From Serratia bockelmannii (GTDB taxonomy: Bacteria; Pseudomonadota; Gammaproteobacteria; Enterobacterales; Enterobacteriaceae), in contig NZ_VOUX01000002.1 in NCBI RefSeq assembly GCF_008011855.1, positions 124,001 through 188,000 on the forward strand: a DNA stretch of 64,000 bases, written 5' to 3'. The position numbers and the translations under genes were made by a program. The notes beneath the pieces were generated by a model. That model was not told the DNA's origin and made no database searches. It saw nothing but the letters and a program-made list of their open reading frames with translations. Position 1 is the stretch's first letter, and every line of letters starts with the position of its first letter. Below, in pieces: positions 57,549 to 64,000 of this stretch.

Positions 57549-57573
57549 AAAAAGCCGTCGCAAGACGGCTTTT
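57547..57573. terminator. Bidirectional terminator yaaA / thrC
   Basis: AAAAGCCGTC and GACGGCTTTT with a GCAA tetraloop (57550-57573) and A-runs on the left arm; it lies between two convergent genes. Confidence 0.9.
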
Positions 57574-57594
57574 CGCATTTTAGCCTGCCGAACT

Positions 57595-58884
57595 TCAGGC
57601 CGGCAGTCCCATCAGGAACTTGCGCAGCTCGCCGAAATTGGCCGGCAGCGAGTGCGACAGCAGCGGCAGATCGGCCCGCAGCGCCAGCGCTTTCGGCAAC
57701 GGCAGTTCCTGGCCGAGGATCGCTTCTACGCTCTCTTTAAACTTGGCCGGATGCGCGGTACCGAGGAACAGGCCAAACTCTCCTTCCTGCAGCTGGTCAC
57801 GCAGCGCGCGATAGGCAATGGCCGCGTGTGGTTCTGAGATATAGCCCAGCTCGGCCAGTTCACGCATCGTTTCCTTGGTGGTCTCATCGCTGACCGCCGC
57901 GTGACCCAGCTCTTTCAGCTGCCAGACCTTACGACGGAACAGCTCTTCCACGCGCGGCCAGTTGTTTGGCTGGCTGACGTCCATGGCGTTGGACAGCGTC
58001 GCGACCGTAGCGTGCGGCTGCCACTGGCCGCTGGTCAGGAAGCGCGGCACGGTGTCGTTGGCGTTGGTGGCGGCGATGAAGCGCTTCACCGGCAGACCCA
58101 GCGACTTGGCCAGCAGCCCGGCGGTCAGATCGCCGAAGTTGCCGCTCGGCACCGAAATGACCAGCTGATTGCGCGCTTCCTGCGGCAGCTGCGCCACCGC
58201 TTCGAAGTAGTAGCAGATCTGCGCCAGCAAGCGGCTGATGTTGATCGAGTTGGCCGAGTTCAGGTGCAGCGCATCTTTCAACTCCTGATCGTCGAACGCC
58301 TGCTTCACCAGCGCCTGACAGGCGTCGAAGTCGCCGTCGATCGCCACGGTGTGAATGTTGCCGCCCAGGGTGCAGAACAGCTTTTCCTGCAGCGGGCTGA
58401 TTTTGCCCTGCGGATACAGGATCACCACCCGGACGTTTTTCAGGCCGTAGAAGGCGTGCGCCACGGCGGCGCCGGTGTCGCCGGAGGTGGCGGTCAAAAT
58501 GGTCACCGGCTGATCGCCGGCCACTTCCGCCAGCATCTGCGCCATAAAGCGGCCGCCAAAGTCTTTGAACGCCAGCGTCGGGCCGTGGAACAGCTCCAGG
58601 CAGGAGACGTCTTCCGTCACTTTCGCCACCGGCGCCGGGAACTCAAAGGCGGCCTGTACGCGTTTCTTCAGCGCAGCTTCCGGCACCTCTTCGCCGATAA
58701 AGGCCGACAGAATGCGGCTGCTGCGGGTGACAAAATCCTGCTCCAGCAGCTGGTCGATCTCGGTCAGTTCGAACGCCGGCAACTCCAGCGGGAAGAACAG
58801 CCCCTGCTGCTTACCCAGGCCTTGTTTGATCGCCTGCGCGAAGCTGACCTGCTCGTTGTGATCCTTAAGGTTGTACAGTTTCAT
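57595..58884 (-). CDS. thrC: Threonine synthase
   Basis: PLP enzyme turning O-phosphohomoserine into threonine. The 429-residue protein shows the PLP lysine in GPTLAFKDFGGRFM (about 101-114) and TATSGDTGAAVAHAFYG (about 131-147). Last gene of thrLABC; three bases after thrB. Confidence 0.97.
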   Translation of the reverse strand: MKLYNLKDHNEQVSFAQAIKQGLGKQQGLFFPLELPAFELTEIDQLLEQDFVTRSSRILSAFIGEEVPEAALKKRVQAAFEFPAPVAKVTEDVSCLELFHGPTLAFKDFGGRFMAQMLAEVAGDQPVTILTATSGDTGAAVAHAFYGLKNVRVVILYPQGKISPLQEKLFCTLGGNIHTVAIDGDFDACQALVKQAFDDQELKDALHLNSANSINISRLLAQICYYFEAVAQLPQEARNQLVISVPSGNFGDLTAGLLAKSLGLPVKRFIAATNANDTVPRFLTSGQWQPHATVATLSNAMDVSQPNNWPRVEELFRRKVWQLKELGHAAVSDETTKETMRELAELGYISEPHAAIAYRALRDQLQEGEFGLFLGTAHPAKFKESVEAILGQELPLPKALALRADLPLLSHSLPANFGELRKFLMGLPA

Positions 58885-58887
58885 GCG

Positions 58888-59817
58888 TTATCCCAGTAGT
58901 CGAGCGCCTGCGGTATCCAGACGGCAAATATGAACAAAACCTTCGTCGTTTTGCAGATAGTGTTGTTGCAGCCAGGCGGCCATGCGCTGCGCGGTAGCGC
59001 CGTCGTTGCAGACGGCGAACAGCGTCGGGCCGGAGCCGGAGATGCCGCAGGCCAGCGCGCCGATGTCCTGCGCCGCCTTGCGCGCTTCGGCAAAGCCCGG
59101 CAACAGCCGGGTGCGGTACGGTTCAGCGATCACGTCCTGCATCAATTTGGCGGCCAGCTGCGGCTGCCGGGTATGGCAGGCGTGAATAAAGCCGGCCAGG
59201 TAGCGGCCGTGGCTGATGCAATCCTGACGACGGTATTGCGCGGGTAAAATGGCGCGCGCTTCGGCGGTGGACACTTTGATGCCCGGATAGGCCATAACCC
59301 ACAGCCAATCGTCAAAGCACGGCACCTCCTGGCTGATAATGCCTTCTTCTTCCAGCATCAGCTGCAGGCCGCCCAGATAGCAAGGCGCCACGTTGTCGTA
59401 ATGCACGCTGCCGGAAATGCGCCCTTCCAGCTCGCCCATCAGGCCGAGCAGCGTCATTTTATCCAGCGGCCGATCGCAGAATTCGTTCATCGCCATCAGC
59501 CCAGCCACCACCGAACAGGCGCTGGACCCCAGCCCCGATCCGATCGGCATGTTCTTTTCCAAGCGCATCGCCACCGGCACTTCGCGGCCGATCTCCTGGC
59601 AGAAACGCTCCCAGCATTGATAAACGATGTTCTCTTTCGGCTCGGCCGGCAGCTTGCTGACGAAGCGCCCGGCATTCTGCAAACTGAACGTTTCGGCGGC
59701 TTCGACGCTGACGCAGTCGCCCAGCAGCGTGCCGTCGATCGGCGAAACCGCCGCGCCCAGCACATCGAAACCGACGCTGACGTTACCGATCGAGGCCGGT
59801 GCATACACCTTAACCAT
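58888..59817 (-). CDS. thrB: Homoserine kinase
   Basis: GHMP kinase of 309 residues. The ATP loop [13 protein letters not shown] lies near 88-100 and [14 protein letters not shown] near 262. ATG 59817 ([18 protein letters not shown]) is one base after the thrA stop; a longer frame to 59862 overlaps thrA and is rejected. Confidence 0.97.
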   Translation of the reverse strand: MVKVYAPASIGNVSVGFDVLGAAVSPIDGTLLGDCVSVEAAETFSLQNAGRFVSKLPAEPKENIVYQCWERFCQEIGREVPVAMRLEKNMPIGSGLGSSACSVVAGLMAMNEFCDRPLDKMTLLGLMGELEGRISGSVHYDNVAPCYLGGLQLMLEEEGIISQEVPCFDDWLWVMAYPGIKVSTAEARAILPAQYRRQDCISHGRYLAGFIHACHTRQPQLAAKLMQDVIAEPYRTRLLPGFAEARKAAQDIGALACGISGSGPTLFAVCNDGATAQRMAAWLQQHYLQNDEGFVHICRLDTAGARLLG

Positions 59818-59818
59818 A

Positions 59819-62278
59819 TTAAACTCCCAACTTCCATGACAGTGTGCGCAGCAGATCGGCAAACACGCCCGCTGCGGTCACATCGTTACCGGCGCCGTAG
59901 CCGCGCAGCACCAGCGGCAGCGGCTGATAATAGCGGCTGTAGAAGGCCAGCGCGTTCTCGCCGTTCTTCACTTTATACAACGGATCGTTGCCGTCCACCG
60001 CCTCGATGCACACCTTGCAGCGCCCTTCGTCGATCAGGCCGACATAGCGCAGCACCTTGCCTTGCTCGGCGGCGTTGGCCACGTTGCGCGCGAATTCTTT
60101 ATCCAGCTCCGGCAGCCGCGCCAGGAACTGATCCACATCGCCCGACGCGTCGAAGGACGGCGGCAGCACCGCCTCAACCTCGATATCGCTCAGTTCCAGT
60201 TTGTAACCGGCCTCGCGCGCCAGGATCAGCAGCTTGCGCGCCACGTCCATACCGGACAGGTCGTCGCGCGGATCCGGTTCGGTGTAGCCGTTGGCCCTGG
60301 CCTGCAGGGTCGCGGCCGACAGCGACATCCCTTCGTCCAGCTTGCCGAAGATAAAGGACAGCGACCCGGACAGAATGCCGGAGAAGCGCACCAGCTCATC
60401 GCCGGCGTTCAGCAGGTTTTGCAGGTTCTCAATCACCGGCAGACCGGCGCCAACGTTGGTGTCGTAGAGAAACTTGCGGTGCGAACCGGCAGCGGCCGCG
60501 CGCAGTTGCTGATAATAGTTCATCGACGAGGTGTTGGCCTTTTTGTTCGGCGTCACCACGTGGAAACCGTCCGCCAGGAAGTCCACGTATTGATCGGCCA
60601 CCGCCTGGCTGGAGGTACAGTCGACGATCACCGGGTTCAGCAGGTGATACTCCTTCACCAGCCGGATCAGGCGGCCGAGATTGAACGGCTCCTGCGCGCC
60701 GGCCAGCTCGTCGCGCCAGCTGTCCAGCGCGATGCCGTGCACGTTGGTCAGCATCACGCGCGAGTTGGCGATGCCGCACACCCGCAGGTCGATATGTTTT
60801 TGCTTCAGCCACGGCTGCTGGCGGTAGACTTGCTCGATCAGCGCCCCGCCGACGCCGCCGACGCCGATGACGAACACTTCGATCACCTGATCGGTGTTGA
60901 ACAGCATCTGGTGGCTGACGCGCACGCCGGTGGTGGCGGAATCATTGCTGACCACCACCGAAATTGAACGCTCGGAAGAGCCCTGGGCGATAGCGACGAT
61001 ATTGATGTTGGCGCGCGCCAGCGCGGAGAAGAAGCGCGCGGAGATGCCACGCAGGGTGCGCATGCCGTCACCGACCACCGAGATGATCGCCAGGCGTTCC
61101 ATGACGTCCAGCGGATCCAGCACACCGTCTTTCAACTCCAGATAGAACTCCTCTTCCAGCGCCCGGCGGGCGCGCTGCAGTTCACCCTGCGGCACGCAGA
61201 AGCTGATGCTGTATTCGGAAGAGGATTGGGTGATCAGCACCACCGAAATGCCGGCGCGCGACATCACGGCGAACACCCGTGCGGCCATGCCGACCATGCC
61301 TTTCATGCCCGGGCCGGAGACGTTGATCATCGCCATGTTGTTCAGGTTGGTGATGCCTTTGACCGGCATCGCGTCATCGGTGCTGTCTTTACCGATCAGC
61401 GTGCCGGGGGCTTGCGGGTTAGAGGTGTTTTTAATCAGGCAAGGGATTTGGAACTGGGCAATCGGCGTGATGGTGCGAGGATGCAGCACTTTGGCGCCGA
61501 AGTAGGAGAGCTCCATCGCCTCCTGGTACGACATCGATTTCAGCAGCCTGGCGTCCGGTACGGTGCGCGGATCGCAGGTATACACGCCGTCGACGTCGGT
61601 CCAGATTTCGCAACAGTCGGCGCGCAGGCAGGCGGCCAGCACCGCGGCGGAATAGTCGGAGCCGTTGCGGCCCAACACCACCAGCTCGCCCTTGTCGTTA
61701 CCGGCGGTGAAACCGGCCATCAGCACGATGTGGTCGGCCGGGATCGCCGCTGCGGCGATGCGCAGCGTGGACTCGGCGATGTCCACGGTAGACTCCAGGT
61801 AGTGGCCCTGCGCCAGCAGCTTCTCCACCGGGTTGATCACCGTGACCGGATAGCCCTTGGCGCGGAACACCCCTTCCATGATGGCGATGGAGAGTTTTTC
61901 GCCGCGGCAGATGATCGCCGCGTTCACGCTGTCCGGGCACTGCCCCAACAGCGAGACGCCGTGCAGCACCTGCTTGAGTTGCGCGAACTCCTGATCGACC
62001 ACGCCTTTCAGGCGATCGTATTCAAAGCCCGGCAGCGCCTGCGCCAGGCCGCTCAGCAGATCGGCAAAGATCCGCTCGGCGTCGCTGATATTCGGCAGAA
62101 TGTCCTGACCCGCCACCGTCTTGTCGATCATCGCCACCAGATGGTTGGTGATCTTTGCGGGGGCGGACAAGACCGTGGCTACCTGTCCCTGACGCGCGTT
62201 ACTCTCCATGATGTCGGCGACGCGCAGAAAACGTTCCGCATTCGCTACCGAGGTTCCGCCAAATTTCAGCACTCGCAT
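59819..62278 (-). CDS. thrA: Bifunctional aspartokinase I / homoserine dehydrogenase I
   Basis: First and third steps of the threonine branch on one 819-residue chain: aspartokinase ([17 protein letters not shown] start; about 1-250), two ACT regulatory domains (about 320-460), then NAD(P)-dependent homoserine dehydrogenase ([14 protein letters not shown], about 470; [17 protein letters not shown], about 685). Threonine inhibits both activities in E. coli. First structural gene after the thr attenuator. Confidence 0.98.
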   Translation of the reverse strand: MRVLKFGGTSVANAERFLRVADIMESNARQGQVATVLSAPAKITNHLVAMIDKTVAGQDILPNISDAERIFADLLSGLAQALPGFEYDRLKGVVDQEFAQLKQVLHGVSLLGQCPDSVNAAIICRGEKLSIAIMEGVFRAKGYPVTVINPVEKLLAQGHYLESTVDIAESTLRIAAAAIPADHIVLMAGFTAGNDKGELVVLGRNGSDYSAAVLAACLRADCCEIWTDVDGVYTCDPRTVPDARLLKSMSYQEAMELSYFGAKVLHPRTITPIAQFQIPCLIKNTSNPQAPGTLIGKDSTDDAMPVKGITNLNNMAMINVSGPGMKGMVGMAARVFAVMSRAGISVVLITQSSSEYSISFCVPQGELQRARRALEEEFYLELKDGVLDPLDVMERLAIISVVGDGMRTLRGISARFFSALARANINIVAIAQGSSERSISVVVSNDSATTGVRVSHQMLFNTDQVIEVFVIGVGGVGGALIEQVYRQQPWLKQKHIDLRVCGIANSRVMLTNVHGIALDSWRDELAGAQEPFNLGRLIRLVKEYHLLNPVIVDCTSSQAVADQYVDFLADGFHVVTPNKKANTSSMNYYQQLRAAAAGSHRKFLYDTNVGAGLPVIENLQNLLNAGDELVRFSGILSGSLSFIFGKLDEGMSLSAATLQARANGYTEPDPRDDLSGMDVARKLLILAREAGYKLELSDIEVEAVLPPSFDASGDVDQFLARLPELDKEFARNVANAAEQGKVLRYVGLIDEGRCKVCIEAVDGNDPLYKVKNGENALAFYSRYYQPLPLVLRGYGAGNDVTAAGVFADLLRTLSWKLGV

Positions 62279-62303
62279 GTGTCATCTCTCCGAATTTAAG
62301 CCG

Positions 62304-62335
62304 AAAAAAAAGCCCGCACTGATTAGGTGCGGGCT
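62304..62335 (-). terminator. thr operon attenuator terminator
   Basis: On the minus strand AGCCCGCAC / GTGCGGGCT with a seven-base loop (62335 to 62311) followed by seven T. It is 24 bases after the thrL stop and nearly identical to the E. coli thr attenuator. Confidence 0.95.
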
Positions 62336-62358
62336 TTTTTCTGTGTTTCCTGTGCGCG

Positions 62359-62427
62359 TCAGCCCGCCCCGTTACCTGTGGTATCGGTGGTGGTAATAAT
62401 TGTGGTTTTCAGGCTGATGTTGCGCAT
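62359..62427 (-). CDS. thrL: thr operon leader peptide
   Basis: A 22-codon leader, MRNISLKTTIITTTDTTGNG then AG, ending exactly like E. coli ThrL (TTGNGAG) and holding seven Thr and three Ile codons. Stalling at these codons under threonine/isoleucine shortage should prevent the attenuator from forming. An in-frame ATG six codons upstream (62445) could give a 28-residue form. Too short for ordinary ORF tracks, it was found by reading. Confidence 0.93.
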   Translation of the reverse strand: MRNISLKTTIITTTDTTGNGAG

Positions 62428-62466
62428 GTTGTCTGTCTGTCTCATGAAATACTCTGTCCCCTCTAT

Positions 62467-62495
62467 TGGTTAAAGCAATCGCTATCCCAAGTCAA
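62467..62495 (-). promoter_or_regulatory. Probable thr operon promoter
   Basis: -35 TTGACT (62495-62490), 17-base spacer, -10 TAACCA (62472-62467). The same TTTGACTT...CTTTAACCAATA arrangement precedes E. coli thrL; the -10 is poor by consensus but conserved. Confidence 0.65.
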
Positions 62496-62639
62496 ACTAT
62501 TTCTTTTTTTTGCTTATTTTCCGTTCAGCGGCGACATTGCGCGATATCGGAGGTGAAAAGCAAAACGACAGAACAAAAAAACAACTTAAAGCCGATTTAC
62601 TAGTGGATCACGCTGGGTAACCGTCTGATGGAGCCGCTA

Positions 62640-63326
62640 TCACTTGGCGAGTTTTTTTTCGATGTCGTGCAGCAGCGTATGCAACATCGCCGTGTCTCGC
62701 TGTTGCAACGCCCCGAGGCGCTGATGCAGCCAATCGCGCAATTTTTGGTCATCGCCGACATCCAAAGCGTTCAACAAGGCATCGGCGCGGTGGCGCAGCG
62801 CTTTGAGTTGCCCTTCCGACGCCACCTTTTCCTGCGGCGTGCTGACGCCCATCAGGCTCGCCAACTGGTAGCAGTACACCATCACCGCCTGGCCCAGGTT
62901 AAGCGACGGGTAGTCCGCCTGCATCGGCACGCCGGTCAGCAAATCTGCCAGCGCCAGCTCTTCGTTGGTCAGGCCGGAATCTTCACGGCCGAACACCAGC
63001 GCGGCCTGGCCGACCCACTGCTTACGCTCACTCAGCTGTTCCAGCAGCTCAGGCGGCGTGCAGTAGTAGTGAAAACGCGCGCGGCTGCGGGCGGTGGTGG
63101 CGACCGTGAAGTCTACATCCGCCAGCGCCTGTTCCAACGTGGCGAACGTTTGCACGCCGTCGAGGATCTCGCCGGCCCCGTGTGCCACCCAGCATGCAGC
63201 CGGCTGCAGGTGCGCCTCGCTGTCGACGATGCGCAACGAAGCGAAGCCCATGGTTTTCATCGCGCGCGCCGCCGCGCCGACGTTTTCCGGCCGCGCCGGA
63301 GCCACTAAAACAATATGAAGCTGCAT
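62640..63326 (-). CDS. lasT: SpoU/TrmH-family tRNA/rRNA methyltransferase LasT (YjtD)
   Basis: A 228-residue SPOUT methyltransferase related to TrmJ, same length as E. coli YjtD. The start (IVLVAPARPENVGAAARAMKTMGF), ALVFGREDSGLTNEEL (about 129-144) and ADYPSLNLGQAVMVYCYQLA (about 156-175) are the three SPOUT knot motifs. Its RNA target is not established. ATG 63326 is the family start. The position next to arcA is as in E. coli. Confidence 0.93.
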   Translation of the reverse strand: MQLHIVLVAPARPENVGAAARAMKTMGFASLRIVDSEAHLQPAACWVAHGAGEILDGVQTFATLEQALADVDFTVATTARSRARFHYYCTPPELLEQLSERKQWVGQAALVFGREDSGLTNEELALADLLTGVPMQADYPSLNLGQAVMVYCYQLASLMGVSTPQEKVASEGQLKALRHRADALLNALDVGDDQKLRDWLHQRLGALQQRDTAMLHTLLHDIEKKLAK

Positions 63327-63624
63327 CACTCTTCCACCGAAGGCGGGCCTGCGCTTTTGACGGTATCGCAGCGCCCGCTTATATTTACAATTGCGTAACA
63401 ATAAACGCGTTAATAGCAACAAACAAGATTAAACGGCTCGTTGAGCTAATAAATCCGCCGTAATAGTCATTATTCATGCTTATGTTTTACTGTATTTATT
63501 TATCAATGAGTTAAAACAAGACGATGATCAATAAGCGAATAATTGTATCCTATCGGGCCCGATAATGCTGAATCGTTCACAGAATTTGAGGTTCTGTGAC
63601 TTAAACTGGCATTTCTGTAAGTGT

Positions 63625-63653
63625 TTTTCACAAATCTGTTAACGTGCTACAAT
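63625..63653 (+). promoter_or_regulatory. Probable distal arcA promoter
   Basis: -35 TTTTCA (63625-63630), 17-base spacer, extended -10 TGC-TACAAT (TACAAT 63648-63653). It would give a leader near 295 bases. The sequence GTTAACGTGCTACAATTGAATTTGA is recalled as conserved upstream of arcA in E. coli. Confidence 0.6.
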
Positions 63654-63733
63654 TGAATTTGATATATGTCAACAAAGCGTAGTTTTGTTGGGTGATGAAT
63701 TCGGCACGCGCTGTTATATTGCTGTTAATGGGG

Positions 63734-63854
63734 TTAGGATATGCGCCGATTTGGCACCCCAGGGGTTGTAGGGAACAGCATCCCCACCAGGCTAGCGATC
63801 TTGTTGACATGAGATGGAAAGTGCATCAAGAACGAGTTTACGTACTTTAGTCAT
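63734..63854 (-). pseudogene. yjjY: yjjY-like small ORF, apparently frameshifted
   Basis: From ATG 63854 the minus strand reads MTKVRKLVLDALSIS, almost the N-terminus of E. coli YjjY (MTKVRNCVLDALSIN), then stops at TAG (63794-63792) after 20 codons. In the +1 frame the similarity continues: VNKIASLVGMLFP (from 63808), against VNNIISLVVGTFP in E. coli, to a TAA at 63736-63734. One extra base near 63809-63812 explains this. Location and strand relative to arcA and lasT are as in E. coli. It may be a broken gene or a noncoding conserved leader mistaken for a gene. Confidence 0.6.
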
Positions 63855-63955
63855 TTGCTGAGAGGGAACGTGGCGCTATCTCTGCCCTCCTCTAAGAAAA
63901 CAGAGACTTCTGTACTTCCTATTTTCTATTTTGTTGGCAATTTTAGGTAGCAAAT

Positions 63956-64000
63956 ATGCAGACCCCGCACATTCTGATTGTCGAAGACGAGTTAGTCACT
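63956..64000 (+). CDS. arcA: ArcA two-component response regulator (5' end only)
   Basis: The first 15 codons, MQTPHILIVEDELVT, are identical to the start of E. coli ArcA, the aerobic/anaerobic respiration response regulator phosphorylated by ArcB. The gene runs off the window edge. It is preceded by a long leader. Confidence 0.95.
   Translation, partial: MQTPHILIVEDELVT

Larger units (their letters stand above)
63327..63955. other. Intergenic region lasT / arcA with long conserved arcA leader
   Basis: 629 bases without a normal-length gene. From left: AT-rich lasT upstream region; a perfect 14-bp palindrome (63551-63564); a hairpin TCACAGAA / TTCTGTGA (63577-63584, 63592-63599); a likely arcA promoter (63625-63653); then about 300 bases of arcA leader containing, on the minus strand, a frameshifted yjjY-like ORF. 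Confidence 0.7.

Noticed and set aside
63327-63640. FNR site for arcA
   Set aside because: TTATCAATGAG and GATGATCAATAAG were considered, but neither gives a TTGAT-N4-ATCAA palindrome.
63628-63810. A 60-codon minus-strand ORF in the arcA leader
   Set aside because: Its translation (MSTRSLAWWGCC start) is in the third frame, matching neither YjjY segment; it has no ribosome site and is not family-like.

Overview
The window is chromosomal backbone of a high-GC member of Enterobacterales, most likely Serratia or a close relative in the Yersiniaceae. Nearly every gene has an E. coli-like counterpart of the same length, and long blocks keep E. coli gene order: thiBPQ / yabI / polB / rapA / rluA / djlA; lptD-surA-pdxA-rsmA-apaG-apaH; folA; kefFC; carAB; dapB; ispH-fkpB-lspA-ileS-ribF / rpsT; nhaAR; dnaKJ; satP / mog / talB / alanine symporter / yaaA / thrLABC; lasT / arcA. 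An ERIC repeat, absence of araBAD-araC, and a PhoX phosphatase also fit Serratia. The assignment is by recognition only, with no database search. No tRNA, rRNA, CRISPR array, prophage or insertion sequence was seen.

Layout. 1-3267: thiamine ABC importer. 3371-5572: attenuated ilvBN operon with leader peptide ivbL, placed between thiQ and yabI. 5599-13777: yabI, polB, rapA, rluA, an ERIC element, djlA. 14006-20767: outer-membrane biogenesis and housekeeping operon. 20818-27957: PhoX, folA, split ThrE-type exporter yjjPB, a LysE-type exporter, kefFC. 28128-33809: carAB with a complex control region, then dapB. 34073-38399: accessory isonitrile locus. 38672-45042: ispH-fkpB-lspA-ileS-ribF with rpsT divergent. 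45114-50752: nhaAR and dnaKJ. 51077-62427: satP, an extra MFS carrier, mog, talB, an alanine/cation symporter, yaaA and the attenuated thr operon. 62640-64000: lasT, the arcA leader and the first 15 codons of arcA.

The most interesting region is 34073-38399. Three genes on the minus strand encode an isocyanide synthase (IsnA/PvcA family), an Fe(II)/2-oxoglutarate oxygenase (IsnB/PvcB family) and a GT1-type glycosyltransferase, with a divergent LysR regulator. This gene set matches the known rhabduscin type of pathway of Xenorhabdus/Photorhabdus, so the likely product is a glycosylated aromatic vinyl isonitrile. It occupies the slot between ispH and dapB that holds rihC in E. coli. A terminator-like hairpin lies between the synthase and oxygenase genes, and operator-like inverted repeats lie in the divergent promoter region.

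Several control elements can be read directly: ilvB and thr attenuators, two ARG boxes and a PurR-like site at carAB, two sigma32-type promoters at dnaK, a Pho box before phoX, a half-lost LexA box before polB, and a long arcA leader holding a frameshifted yjjY-like ORF.
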